Positions 35,101-44,938 of a stretch of DNA of 64,000 nucleotides are shown in pieces. Under the pieces are notes generated by a model. It worked only from the letters and a program-made list of their open reading frames with translations. It did no database searches and was not told the DNA's origin. Location: positions 1 to 64,000 of the forward strand of contig NZ_QNRR01000005.1 in the NCBI RefSeq assembly GCF_003315205.1, given 5' to 3'. This DNA comes from Roseimicrobium gellanilyticum. Its GTDB lineage: Bacteria; Verrucomicrobiota; Verrucomicrobiia; Verrucomicrobiales; Verrucomicrobiaceae. Each line of letters starts with the position of its first letter. The first letter of the stretch is position 1. The position numbers were made by a program, and so were the translations under genes.

Positions 35101-38100
35101 GCGCGCAGCTACGGAAACGCGGGCAGCATTGTGGTCAAGACGGGGCAGGATCCTGGACTGCCTGCAGTTGTCGGAGGCCCCTTGCTTCTCGGTTCGGAGC
35201 TGCGCGGCTATTCCGGGGCCACCGGGGGCTCGCTCTCGATACAGGCAATGTTGATCCAGATTGGTGGGAGTGCGTTGCATGAGGAGAACACCCTGCTGCT
35301 GGACCCCGAATTCTTCAGCCAGGGAGGGTTTGCGAAATTCAGCCTTGCTGGCGTCGGTGATCCCGAGGAGCCAGACACACCTGCGGTCTATGTCGCTCCA
35401 GGTACGAAGATTGAACCGGTGGCATTGAGTCAGGTCGCGGTGCTCAATTCCCCGGACTCGCAGGACGCGAGTTTCATCACGGTTCTGAAACCTGAAGGCA
35501 TGCGTTCACCGGTCAGCATCTCCCTCAATGCGTCGGTGCTGAGAAATCCGTTCGCCACGACGGTGCTTCTATCACGCGGCGACATCGTGTTTGGCAGGGG
35601 AGCCTCCATCAAGACAGATGCGCTGGGCTCGGTTTCCTTCGTCGGCGGTACGGTAGCGGTGTTTGGATCCATTGAGGCGCCCGGAGGTTCCATCAGGGTG
35701 CAGGGCGCGGCTGAGTTTCCCTTGCCTGATCCGAATTTGGCGACTCAAGCCCTGGCGACCGTGTATCTCGCACCGGGCAGTCTTCTATCCACCAAAGGCA
35801 AAACCGTTTTCACACCGGATGTGTTTGGTCGTGCTACGGGCAGTGTGCTTCCGGGTGGCAGCATTGCAGTCAGTGGAAACATCGTGGCGGCAGCGGGCGC
35901 TGTGCTGGATGTTTCAGGAACGAGCGGCGTGCTGGACTTCCATCCGTCACAACTCGGGCTCAACTACTATCTCAATGGCCCGCTGGTGCTGCCCATGATT
36001 CCCGCCACCAGCGGTATCAACTCACCGCTCTTCCAGGGATTGGGTGTGCCTACGCGTGTGGATAGCGATGGTGGCACGATGACCTTTACTGGCGGTGAGA
36101 TGCTCTTTGTCGATGCGACCTTGAGGGGCGGGGCAGGTGGACCGCGGGCGCTGGGCGGCAGCCTGTCCGTGAGTTCCCAAAGGTTTGTCCTGCCCAATAC
36201 ACAGGAGACCACGGCTGACATGAATCTCGTTGTCACCCAGCGTGGGCCCACCATTCCGGTGCCGTTCGCTCCGGGCGAGTCCGCAATTGGAAAGGCCGTG
36301 CTTGGCGCAGGAGGATTGCCCGTGCCTGGCATGGGGTATTTCGCGGTGGAGGACTTCCTCGGAGGAGGTTTCGATTCCCTTACGCTCGGTGGAAACGTCA
36401 AATTCTCCGGCCTCATTGACATCCACGCGCGTGGCTTCCTGAAGGTCGCCTCCGGTGGCGTCATCAGTGCAGACACTCTGGTGAAGTTATCGGCACCGTA
36501 TGTGCGGCTCGGCCAGCCGTTCCGTCCCCCGCTTCAATCGGATCAGCCAAACCCCCTGTTCGAAGGCACGGATGTTTCTGGAAACAATCCCAGCGAGTAC
36601 AAATTCTCCCCGACCTGGGGCACCGGCAGTCTGCAGGTCACTGCGGATACATTGGATGTCGGCACGCTCTCGCTTCAGGGTATCGGGGAAGCGAGACTCT
36701 TTGCCAGAGGGGACATCCGCGGGAATGGAGGTTTGGAGATTGCAGGCAATCTGATCCTCCAGGCTGGTCAGATCTACCCGACCACCGGAGCCAAGTTCAC
36801 GATCGTGGCGCATGACTATGCCACCCCCGCAGGTCTGCAACAGGGCAGCGTGACGATACTCGGCACAGGGTCGCAGAACACGCCACTTTCGGCAGGAGGG
36901 GTGCTGAGCATCTACGCATCCCACATTCATCAAGGCGGAGTGCTGCGTGCGCCCATAGGTACCATCAATCTCGGTTGGGATGGTACTGGTTCCGCTCCGA
37001 TATCTCTCATTGGTGGTGTGGCCGTGGCGACGACCCAGCAGCTCACCCTGGCGGCAGGCAGTGTCACCTCCGTTTCCGCAGTGGATGGCATCACACGGGA
37101 GGAGTTGCTCATCCCCTACGGGTTCAGCCCGGATGGCAATGTCTGGGTGGATCCCTTTGGCATCGACATCACTGCCGGCGGTGTGCCGTCCAAAGCCGTG
37201 AATCTCTCGGCGCGCAGCCTCACCACCGAATCCGGATCCTTGATCGACATCAGTGGCGGTGGAGATCTGTTTGCCTACCGGTTCATTCCCGGCAATGGGG
37301 GAGGGACAGATATTCTTGGCTCCACGGGCAGCTTTGCCATCATCCCCGGGTATGCAGCTAACTTTGCTCCCTACGCACCGTTCAACGACTCCGCGTTCGA
37401 TGACAATCTGACCCAGGGCGAAAGCGGCTATGTCAATGACACACTCTCAGTGGGTGATCGCGTGTACTTGAATGGCAGTCCTGGGTTGCGAGCGGGAGTG
37501 TATACCTTGCTGCCTGCGCGTTACGCGCTGTTGCCGGGAGCGTTCCTGGTGACACCGGCAAGTGGAGGCCCCATCGGCACTTTCACCAACGCAGATGGAT
37601 CAAGCTTTGTGGCCGGGTATCGCTTCAACGATCTGAATGCCGATCGCGTCCTCTCACCCAGGTTCTCCCGCTTCGAAGTGGCCCCAGCCTCGACCATGCT
37701 GCAGCGCGCGGAGTACGAAGGCTATCTCGCTAGCACCTTCCTTCGTGAGGGAGCGCTGGCGGTGGGAGCAGATGTGCCGCGCCTCCCACAGGACGGTGGT
37801 TACCTGCTGCTCCAGGCAAGTCAGGCCATGCGGCTGGATGGAAATGTGAATGCACGTGCGGGTCACGGCGGGAGAGGCGGCCTGATCGACATTAGCAGTG
37901 TGCTCGACATTCTGATTAATGACTCTGGCACCGGAGGTGGCTCCGGAGTGCTCACCCTCAGTGCGTCCAAGCTGTCCAGCTTCGGTGCGGAGAGCCTGTT
38001 GATTGGCGGCTTCAGGACCTTTGGCGAGGCAGGCACCACGGTGACCGTCCGCTCAGGCAATCTCACGCTCGACAACCCTGGCGGTGCGCTCTCCGGGCCC

Positions 38101-41100
38101 GAAATCATTCTTGCGGCCAACAAGAACCTGACGCTGGCGCCGGGCTCTTCCGTGGTGCAGTCCGGTTCCCTTGGATCTACAGACTCGCTCACCGTGGTAG
38201 GAGCACTCGAACTGCATGGTGTGGGTGAGAACATCACCTTCGCCCGTGGAGGCACACCCATCAGCTTCCCAAATGGCACCCCAGGGGACAATCGCATCAC
38301 GTCCACCGTGGGTGGAACCATCACAGCCGCCAATGGCACGACTACGACGCTTGCGGCCAACACTCCCACAGCACTGGCCCCTGGCAGCACGGTCACGCTA
38401 AATGGAGCAGGCACCATCAGCTTCGCCAGTGGTACCGGTGGTTCCATCCCAATCTCGCTGGGAGATGGGGCTCTCGTGCGCGTAAGCGGCGATCCTGCGG
38501 CGGTCACGAAACGCGGGGCCGTGGCCGCTTCCACACAGCCCAACCTGATGGTGGGCGCTGGTGTACGTCTGCAAGGCGCGAGCCTCACGCTGGATTCCAC
38601 GTATGCGACCTCGCTTCACTCGAGCGCCACCCTTACGGGCGAGTCCATCAACTTGAACAGCGGGCAGATCAGCGTGCAGTTCAACAGTCCCGGTGCGTTG
38701 CAGCCTACAGTAGGCCTGGTGCTCTCCGGGCATGCGCTGGATTCGCTCCGCTCCGCCAGGACGCTCTCTCTGTTGAGTTACTCGTCCATGGATTTCTATG
38801 GCACCGGAGGGTTCACCACGCAGGGGAGTCTCACGCTGCATGCGGCGGAGATCCGTGGGTTCAATCAAGGCGCTGGCTCGGTCTCCTTCGGTGCATCATC
38901 CATCCTGCTGGACAATGCCGCCAATGTACCGGTCACGGGCACGGCTGGGGCGGCGTCTGGCACCTTGGAGTTCAACGCTGAAAACATCCAAATCGGCGCA
39001 AATATCATGGCGGTGAATCGCTATGCGTCCGTGGTGCTGACTGCGGGCAACGAACTGCTCTTTACCGGTACCGGCGGTCTCACAGCCCAGCAGAACGTCA
39101 CGGTGAATACGCCGGTGGTCAGCGCCGCACGCTCCGCAGTGCAGGCACTCACCGCGGGTGGCGCGCTGGTTGTGCAGCACACCGGAGAGGCAGCGCATGT
39201 GACTTCAGGATTGGGGGCGACACTCGCCCTGCAGGGCACCAGCGCCCTTGTGAATGCGGATGTCATCCTGCCGAGTGGGTTGCTGTCCGTTCGCGCGACT
39301 ACGGGAGATCTCACCATCGGAGGCCGGCTTGATGTCGGCGGCACGGCGCAGACGTTTTATGATATGGTGAAGTACACCGACGCGGGTGAAATCACACTCA
39401 CGGCGGATGCGGGGGCGGTGTCGATCCTTCCTGACGCGGTATTGAATGCCTCGGCCCACGTGGGCGGCGGTGATGCCGGCAGGATCAGCATCGTGTCTCC
39501 CACCAAGACGCTTTCCATCGACGGACGGCTGCTTGGTGTCGGTGGCAGTGGAGGACTTAGCGGCAGCCTGGTTCTGGATGTGGGTGGACTGGAGGGTGGC
39601 TTGCTCAGCAGCATCACGCCTTCACTCGTGGGTTTCAATGAGTCACGCTCCATCCGCAACCGCCTTGATACCGCGGTGGTCGTGGACGGCATCACTGCGG
39701 TGAGGAATTTCGTCTTGTCCGTGGATTCTGGAGACATCACGGTGACGGGCACGGTGGATTCCTCGGGTGTCACAGGAGGTTCCATCGCGTTGCGTGCCTT
39801 TGGGAATGTGATTCTGGAGTCCGGTTCGTTGTTAGATGCCAGCGCACAGACGTTCAGCAATGCTGGCAAGGGTGGCGCGGTTTTCCTGGAGGCGGGTTCC
39901 CAGAAAAATGGGGTGATTCGGGGCGGGACCACCGCTCCCACGGGCTGGGTCGACATTCGCTCGGGCTCCACCATTGATCTTTCCGTCGCGGCGAACACCC
40001 CGGACAGCGCCTCCGTGGGCTGGCTCACGGGCACACTTCATCTTCGTGCCCCGCAGATTGGCACCGCCTTCAACAACGTCACGGACGTGGCTGTGGATAC
40101 CATCGACGGCTCGGTCATCGGAGCCTCGAGCATTCTCGTGGAAGGTTACTGGCTCTTTGATCTCTCCAACGCCGCCGGTGCCACGATCACCACCACCGTG
40201 CAAAACAACGTCCGCACCAATGGCAATGCTTTCGTGGGTGTCGCGGGATCTCCTTCCGCCGGCTACGACACGATGTTCAATCGCATTGTGGGAAGCAATA
40301 CCGGCATCGCACCACTGCTGGTGATCGCGCCAGGTTCCGAAATCATCAACCGCCTGGGCGATCTCACGCTGGGTGCCACGAACAGCACTTCGACTTCTGA
40401 CTGGAATCTCGGCAACACAACGGCGGGCCAGAGATTCCGCTTTGGTCCCAAGGAAGCGGCTGGAGTGCTGACATTGCGCGCCTCCGGAAACCTGGTGCTG
40501 CTCAACACCATCAGCGATGGATTCTCGTCGTCGCTCTACACATCAGGTCTTCTGGCCTACAATCCCAATCTGCCGCTCAACCTGCAGTCCTGGAGCTACC
40601 GCTTCGCGGCAGGATCCGATGTGCAGGCGGTGGATTTCCATCAAGTGCGCCCCCTGGCGAATGTAGCCGCGAATTCAGGCTCGCTGCAGTTGGGCAAGAA
40701 TGGAGGGGCTAACACAACCACCGCTGGAACTGGCGCGCTGACTGCCAATGCCATTGGCAATCCAACCTCCAGTGCCTACAAGTATCAAGCCATCCGCACC
40801 GGCACAGGAAGCATTGACATTGCGACGGCAAGAGATGTGCAATTGCTCAATCAGTTCGCGGTGATTTTCACCGCGGGCGTCCAGGTCCAGGATCCTACGA
40901 TGGGCGGCACCTTCGATATCCCGCAGCCCAACGCGGCCACGGCTACTCCGCCCAGCCCACTCGGTTCTCCTCAGCAAACCACACCGGCCCCGGTCCAGTA
41001 CACCCTTTCGGGCGGCAGCATTTCCGTGGTGGCTGGCAACGACATCACGCATCTCACTCGCAATGGCCTGAATGCTCTCATTGCAGATTCGTCGCGCGAA

Positions 41101-43917
41101 ATGCCGACCAACTGGCTCTATCGGCGTGGCGCGGTGGATCCGCTGACGGGGCTCTTCACCGAGTCCAGCTATGGCTACAACTCTCCCGTCAGTGACATCG
41201 CGTCGACGACGTGGTGGGTGGACTTCACAAACTTCTTTGAAGGTGTGGGTGCGCTTGGCGGCGGTGATGTCACTTTGATCGCCGGACGTGATGTGAGCAA
41301 CGTGGACGCCCTTCTGCCCACCAACGCTCGCATGCCGGGCAAGACAACGGGTGGCTCGCCGATCGCGCCCAATGCCGGTTCTCTCGTGGAGTTGGGAGGC
41401 GGCGACCTCATCGTGCGTGCGGGGCGCAACATTGATGGTGGTGTGTATTACGTGGAGAAAGGAACGGGCACGCTCTTCGCCGGCAATGAAGTCACCACCA
41501 ACCGGACCCGATCCCCTTCGCGCGGCATCATTGCCAACCTGAACACGCCCGATGTGCTTGCTCCGGAAACCTGGCTTCCGACGACGCTGTTTGTCGGGAA
41601 GAGCACATTCGATGTTTCCGCCCGCGGGAATGTGTTGCTCGGCCCTGTGGCCAATGCGTTCCTGATGCCGCAGGGATTCAACAACTCGCACTGGTACAAG
41701 ACGTACTTCTCCACGTATGCCCCAGACAGCGGCGTGGAGATCTCGTCGCTCGGGGGCACGGTCAATCTGCGCAAGGCCGTAACCATGCCGGGAAGCACGC
41801 AGACCGGCGTTTCACCGGTGCTTTATGAATGGTTCCGGAAGGAGCTGCTTTTGGTCACCTCGGGACAGGACCAGTCCGCTTCCAATGCGCAGCCCTGGTT
41901 GCGACTCGCTGAAAGCAGCGTCGCACCCTTCCGGACTGTGATGGATCTCATGGCGCCAACTCTGAAAGTGACGGCATTCTCGGGTGACATTAATACGGCT
42001 GGGCAGTTTATCCTCAGCCCATCGTCGACGGGATCCCTTGAATTTTTGGCAGCAGGAGCCATCAACGGCATGCGCCCCACGGGTAACGTCACCATCGGTG
42101 GAGTGACGACCAAGCTCTGGGCTGCCACGACGATCAATGTCTCTGATACGGATCCGTCAGGCATCTACAGCGTCACCCAACCGCTGGCGTATCAGAACTT
42201 TCTTGAGATCCCAACCGCCGGTGGCAGCCGCATCACGCAGACGAATTTTCTGGACGCCTTCAACCGCCGCTTTGCCGAGACAGGTTCCACGACCGGCAAC
42301 GCCGCTGTGCTTCAGTTCAAGCAGGCGCTGCATACTCCCGGGCTCCTTCACAAGAACGATCCTGATCCGGTTCGACTGTATGCCGGTGGTGGTGACATCG
42401 CTTCGCTCACGGTGTTTTCTCCGAAGAGAATGCAAGTATTTGCCGACAGAGATATCACGGATGTAGCCCTCTTCATTCAGAATGTGGACAAGGAGGACAT
42501 CAGCATCGTGGCTGCGGGACGCGATATTGTGGCGTACAATCCCAGCTCGCCGGCCCGTGTTCAGGCGGCCGCTCCGGGCAATCTACTGAATTTGGGCTCG
42601 GGTCCGTTGTCAGGTGACTTGCAGGTTAGCGGTCCCGGCACGCTGGCCATCCTGGCCGGCAGAGATCTGTCACTTGGTTCGGGCGCTGTGAATGCCGATG
42701 GCACCGGCGCGGGTATCACCAGCATTGGCAATGCGCGCAACCCCTACCTGCCCTTTGAAGGGGCGAACCTCATTGTGGGCGCTGGTCTTGGCAGTACGTT
42801 TGGCCTGTCCAGGGGCACACTGGACATCGAGACCTTCGTTTCCGAAGTACTGGAAGGCGAACTGGGCGCCCGATATTTCTCCGAACTCGGCGCGACTTCC
42901 AACGGCGTCGCCATCACCAATGTGGATGCGCTCGACAAGCTCAGCGATGAGGAACGGGCACGGATCGTGTTGGAGCTGTTCTTCATTGCCCTGAGGGATG
43001 CAGGCCGCGATTTCGAAACGGCTGGAAATTATGATGCGGGGTTCGCTGCCATTGATGCGTTGTTCCCGGAAGCAGGCAGCAATGCCGGGAACATCAGCAC
43101 CTTCTCACGGGACATCCGCAGCAAGAGTGGCGGCGGGATTGGCATCATAGCACCCGGAGGCGGCCTGGCGCTCGGGGACAGTATTCTCGGGAGTCCAGAA
43201 GTCCCTCCAGGTGTGGTTACGGAGTCCGGGGGCTCGATCACCATCTTTACTCATGAGAGCGTCAATGTCGGCATCTCGCGAATCTTCACCTTGCGCGGGG
43301 GCAACATCACCATCTGGTCGTCCACTGGCGACATCGCAGCGGGTTCTTCAGCGAAGACAGTGCAGTCTGCACCGCCGACTCGCGTGCTCATCGATCCCCA
43401 GAGCGCCGATATCACCACCGACCTTGCGGGTCTCGCAACGGGGGGCGGCATTGGCGTGCTGGCCACCGTGAAGAACGTGCCGCCGGGCGATGTGGACTTG
43501 ATTGCGCCTGTGGGAACGGTGGATGCCGGCGACGCGGGCATCCGCGCCACAGGGAATCTCAGTATTGCGGCAGCTGCGGTGTTGAATGCCAGCAACATTG
43601 CCGTGGGTGGAACCAGTACTGGAACGCCCTCCGCGCCTGTAGTCGCCGCGCCAAACATCGGAGGCCTTACCACCGCGTCATCGACGGCGGGCGCGGCAGC
43701 CAGCGCCGCCACTCAAGCTGCGAATACGCCTCGTCAAGAAGCTGCGCCAGTGGACGCTGTGCCGTCCATCATGGTCGTCGAGGTCCTTGGTTATGGGGGA
43801 GGATCCGGCACCGGCGATGAGGAGGATGAAGAAGAAAAGCGCCGCCGCCGTGCTCTCGAGACTCAGGAGAGTGCGGCCGATCAAGCACCTGCCCCATGGG
43901 CCAATCCCGCTCGCTGA
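32137..43917 (+). CDS. Giant two-partner-secretion exoprotein (filamentous haemagglutinin / TpsA family)
   Basis: This 3,926-residue protein has a signal peptide (about 1-38), an Ala-rich segment, and a TPS domain (about 110-290). That domain carries NWRTFNVGRNTHLYFDQ, QVYIINQNGIIFGGG and VNTHVLVASSLPIS, the NPNG(I/M)-type signatures recognised by a TpsB pore. The middle is thousands of residues of short beta repeats (VDVSGG, GGSLSVSSQ, GNLTLDNPGG) expected to form a right-handed beta-helix. The C-terminal third resembles DUF3739 of haemagglutinin-family proteins (GGDIASLTVFSPKRMQ, GRDLSLGSGA), and the tail is strongly charged (EEDEEEKRRRR). Apart from one Cys in the signal peptide I saw none, usual for TpsA proteins that must stay unfolded. 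Role: probably surface filament, adhesin or matrix. Confidence 0.92.
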   Translation: MRHPETLNPSGVRRPAGRLALWSIVACVMLAAGAMVHGGDILRGGAAKPNAKRADAGDQATAAAAAQARANAKDALSRTTQALNAAKAMQAAAQAAATARGANNLGPDPNHPGLMLPDVPNGLAVGGLQVEPGGGWSGASLPTQSSSAGKVRVTVKQTASQALLNWRTFNVGRNTHLYFDQSAGGNDVGQWIAFNKVNDPSGSPSQILGAITAPGQVYIINQNGIIFGGGSQVNTHVLVASSLPISGTYDSHGRLISDPTKNTLITRGLLNNPDAQFLFSAMAQAAGTKGPTEAFTPPPLPASGRIGDVTVQAGAQIVAPTTAANVGGRVMLVGANVNNAGTISTPDGQTILAAGLQVGFEAHRSSDPTLRGLDVYIGAVKDPNAALPEYAGTVTNTGYISAPRANVTFAGKTIRHHGAIESSTSVSLNGRIDFDASYDALSNTAYSPIDRPNIPPFLRRSTGVVELGAGSLVSLLPEWLSAETVVGTQLALRSQVNIRGKVVHLGAASSIHAPNALVAISAGVWDFTLNGDVNATSTFVYSGGQIYVDRGAMINVAGSTDISAPLSQHILTVELRGAELAGSPLQRNSIFRQIGQDNPDITVDLRKTGIYNGKTWYGTPLADLSGYLGLIQRTVGELTVAGGSVTLNAGGSVVLQQGAVIDVSGGFINYQGGTVKTTRVMHSGYLMEIADATPDMVYDGIFTGLFSEVHTRWGITRTYQIPWMTGEHYEQPYIHGGDGGSLVMGASAMALDGVMRGATVAGSRQREVLPKGSELTLAFKSQLMQQPDYPFVSPTPPEIVFQENTAQTSVGAFELDASGEPLPLPADRLSRVLISPAIFTSNGFASLTIENPDGDVTVPGSVHVVAPPMGALRISAANITVNGTITAPGGLVSLLAYNISPTVTQALQDAETPSLPQPSVGRGLVTLGPSAVLNTAGLLVDDRLSASAPLSLPMVTDGGTVNITAFSANLSAGSVIDVSGGFAVSSTGARSYGNAGSIVVKTGQDPGLPAVVGGPLLLGSELRGYSGATGGSLSIQAMLIQIGGSALHEENTLLLDPEFFSQGGFAKFSLAGVGDPEEPDTPAVYVAPGTKIEPVALSQVAVLNSPDSQDASFITVLKPEGMRSPVSISLNASVLRNPFATTVLLSRGDIVFGRGASIKTDALGSVSFVGGTVAVFGSIEAPGGSIRVQGAAEFPLPDPNLATQALATVYLAPGSLLSTKGKTVFTPDVFGRATGSVLPGGSIAVSGNIVAAAGAVLDVSGTSGVLDFHPSQLGLNYYLNGPLVLPMIPATSGINSPLFQGLGVPTRVDSDGGTMTFTGGEMLFVDATLRGGAGGPRALGGSLSVSSQRFVLPNTQETTADMNLVVTQRGPTIPVPFAPGESAIGKAVLGAGGLPVPGMGYFAVEDFLGGGFDSLTLGGNVKFSGLIDIHARGFLKVASGGVISADTLVKLSAPYVRLGQPFRPPLQSDQPNPLFEGTDVSGNNPSEYKFSPTWGTGSLQVTADTLDVGTLSLQGIGEARLFARGDIRGNGGLEIAGNLILQAGQIYPTTGAKFTIVAHDYATPAGLQQGSVTILGTGSQNTPLSAGGVLSIYASHIHQGGVLRAPIGTINLGWDGTGSAPISLIGGVAVATTQQLTLAAGSVTSVSAVDGITREELLIPYGFSPDGNVWVDPFGIDITAGGVPSKAVNLSARSLTTESGSLIDISGGGDLFAYRFIPGNGGGTDILGSTGSFAIIPGYAANFAPYAPFNDSAFDDNLTQGESGYVNDTLSVGDRVYLNGSPGLRAGVYTLLPARYALLPGAFLVTPASGGPIGTFTNADGSSFVAGYRFNDLNADRVLSPRFSRFEVAPASTMLQRAEYEGYLASTFLREGALAVGADVPRLPQDGGYLLLQASQAMRLDGNVNARAGHGGRGGLIDISSVLDILINDSGTGGGSGVLTLSASKLSSFGAESLLIGGFRTFGEAGTTVTVRSGNLTLDNPGGALSGPEIILAANKNLTLAPGSSVVQSGSLGSTDSLTVVGALELHGVGENITFARGGTPISFPNGTPGDNRITSTVGGTITAANGTTTTLAANTPTALAPGSTVTLNGAGTISFASGTGGSIPISLGDGALVRVSGDPAAVTKRGAVAASTQPNLMVGAGVRLQGASLTLDSTYATSLHSSATLTGESINLNSGQISVQFNSPGALQPTVGLVLSGHALDSLRSARTLSLLSYSSMDFYGTGGFTTQGSLTLHAAEIRGFNQGAGSVSFGASSILLDNAANVPVTGTAGAASGTLEFNAENIQIGANIMAVNRYASVVLTAGNELLFTGTGGLTAQQNVTVNTPVVSAARSAVQALTAGGALVVQHTGEAAHVTSGLGATLALQGTSALVNADVILPSGLLSVRATTGDLTIGGRLDVGGTAQTFYDMVKYTDAGEITLTADAGAVSILPDAVLNASAHVGGGDAGRISIVSPTKTLSIDGRLLGVGGSGGLSGSLVLDVGGLEGGLLSSITPSLVGFNESRSIRNRLDTAVVVDGITAVRNFVLSVDSGDITVTGTVDSSGVTGGSIALRAFGNVILESGSLLDASAQTFSNAGKGGAVFLEAGSQKNGVIRGGTTAPTGWVDIRSGSTIDLSVAANTPDSASVGWLTGTLHLRAPQIGTAFNNVTDVAVDTIDGSVIGASSILVEGYWLFDLSNAAGATITTTVQNNVRTNGNAFVGVAGSPSAGYDTMFNRIVGSNTGIAPLLVIAPGSEIINRLGDLTLGATNSTSTSDWNLGNTTAGQRFRFGPKEAAGVLTLRASGNLVLLNTISDGFSSSLYTSGLLAYNPNLPLNLQSWSYRFAAGSDVQAVDFHQVRPLANVAANSGSLQLGKNGGANTTTAGTGALTANAIGNPTSSAYKYQAIRTGTGSIDIATARDVQLLNQFAVIFTAGVQVQDPTMGGTFDIPQPNAATATPPSPLGSPQQTTPAPVQYTLSGGSISVVAGNDITHLTRNGLNALIADSSREMPTNWLYRRGAVDPLTGLFTESSYGYNSPVSDIASTTWWVDFTNFFEGVGALGGGDVTLIAGRDVSNVDALLPTNARMPGKTTGGSPIAPNAGSLVELGGGDLIVRAGRNIDGGVYYVEKGTGTLFAGNEVTTNRTRSPSRGIIANLNTPDVLAPETWLPTTLFVGKSTFDVSARGNVLLGPVANAFLMPQGFNNSHWYKTYFSTYAPDSGVEISSLGGTVNLRKAVTMPGSTQTGVSPVLYEWFRKELLLVTSGQDQSASNAQPWLRLAESSVAPFRTVMDLMAPTLKVTAFSGDINTAGQFILSPSSTGSLEFLAAGAINGMRPTGNVTIGGVTTKLWAATTINVSDTDPSGIYSVTQPLAYQNFLEIPTAGGSRITQTNFLDAFNRRFAETGSTTGNAAVLQFKQALHTPGLLHKNDPDPVRLYAGGGDIASLTVFSPKRMQVFADRDITDVALFIQNVDKEDISIVAAGRDIVAYNPSSPARVQAAAPGNLLNLGSGPLSGDLQVSGPGTLAILAGRDLSLGSGAVNADGTGAGITSIGNARNPYLPFEGANLIVGAGLGSTFGLSRGTLDIETFVSEVLEGELGARYFSELGATSNGVAITNVDALDKLSDEERARIVLELFFIALRDAGRDFETAGNYDAGFAAIDALFPEAGSNAGNISTFSRDIRSKSGGGIGIIAPGGGLALGDSILGSPEVPPGVVTESGGSITIFTHESVNVGISRIFTLRGGNITIWSSTGDIAAGSSAKTVQSAPPTRVLIDPQSADITTDLAGLATGGGIGVLATVKNVPPGDVDLIAPVGTVDAGDAGIRATGNLSIAAAAVLNASNIAVGGTSTGTPSAPVVAAPNIGGLTTASSTAGAAASAATQAANTPRQEAAPVDAVPSIMVVEVLGYGGGSGTGDEEDEEEKRRRRALETQESAADQAPAPWANPAR

Positions 43918-43963
43918 TTCCATCGCCGACATCATCTGTTTCAATCCGTCACCCATTCTCCTC

Positions 43964-44872
43964 ATGAAGCTTTGTCGATATTCCGTGAGATGCCTGCGTG
44001 GCACGCACTTTGCATCGTTGCTGGCAGGCGCATGGTTGTTTGTCTTGGGCATGGGCCTGCCCGCATCGGACTTCGCATCGCAAATGAAGGAAGCGGAAGC
44101 CGGTAACTCGGAGGCGCAATTCCTCATCGGGCGCTCCTATGATCGCGGGGAGAATGTGGCGCAGGATTTTGCGAAGGCCCGTGAGATGTACGAGAAGGCA
44201 GCGGCGCAGGGAAATGCCAAAGCCATGAACAACCTTGGTTCCATGTACCTCCAGGGGCGGGGGGTGTCGAAGGACAATGAGGTGGCTCTGGACTGGTTTA
44301 AGAAATCGGCGGAGTGTGGGGCAGATCGAGCCCAGGTGACGCTGGGAGTATGCCTGCAGGAGGGGCGCGTGTTGAAGCGGGACATACCTTCGGCGGTGGC
44401 ATGGTTCGAGCGTGCGGCGCAACAAGGGAATGCTGAGGCGAAGCGGCGCCTCGCCTTGCTTTACTACGATGGCACCGAAGGATGGGAGAAGGACTATGGG
44501 AAAGCAGTCTCCGTGGTGAATCCCCTGGCGGAGGCGGGCGATCCGTGGGCGATGAACACCCTGGCGGCCATGTATGAGTATGGGCACGGAGTGCCCAAGG
44601 ATGACGCCACTTCCGTGGAGTGGCTCCGCAAGGCAGCCGGCGCCGGCGATGGCAGGGCGCTTTTCAACCTTGGTTCCCGCCATGCTTCGGGCCACGGCGT
44701 GAAGCGGGATATCGTGCAGGCATGTGCCCTGCTGGAGACCAGCTTGAAAAAGGGTGAAGGCGCAGCGCGGGCTCTGCTGTCGGAATTGTCCCCCACATTG
44801 ACACCCGCCCAGAATGAGGAAGTGAAGCGCCGGGTCGAGAAGATTCTGAGCGATCCTCAATGGCATCCGTGA
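43964..44872 (+). CDS. Secreted Sel1-repeat protein
   Basis: The protein has about 302 residues from ATG 43964; a longer reading back to 43787 lies inside the exoprotein gene. A signal sequence (LAGAWLFVLGMGLPASD) precedes six Sel1-like repeats such as AMNNLGSMYLQGRGVSKDNE and AMNTLAAMYEYGHGVPKDD. Sel1 repeats are alpha-helical protein-binding scaffolds. It follows the exoprotein gene by 46 bases and is the last clear member of that operon, so it may be a periplasmic assembly factor of the same system. Confidence 0.85.
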   Translation: MKLCRYSVRCLRGTHFASLLAGAWLFVLGMGLPASDFASQMKEAEAGNSEAQFLIGRSYDRGENVAQDFAKAREMYEKAAAQGNAKAMNNLGSMYLQGRGVSKDNEVALDWFKKSAECGADRAQVTLGVCLQEGRVLKRDIPSAVAWFERAAQQGNAEAKRRLALLYYDGTEGWEKDYGKAVSVVNPLAEAGDPWAMNTLAAMYEYGHGVPKDDATSVEWLRKAAGAGDGRALFNLGSRHASGHGVKRDIVQACALLETSLKKGEGAARALLSELSPTLTPAQNEEVKRRVEKILSDPQWHP

Positions 44873-44938
44873 CTATCTGCGCGCCGATGCTTGTGCAGCG
44901 CGCACCTCTCCTGGCCAGGCTTCCCGGCGGTCCGTTTC

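Noticed and set aside
32137-43917. Possibility that the giant frame is an assembly artefact or several fused genes
   Set aside because: One uninterrupted frame has a signal peptide and TPS domain at one end, consistent beta-repeat composition throughout and a family-like C-terminal region.
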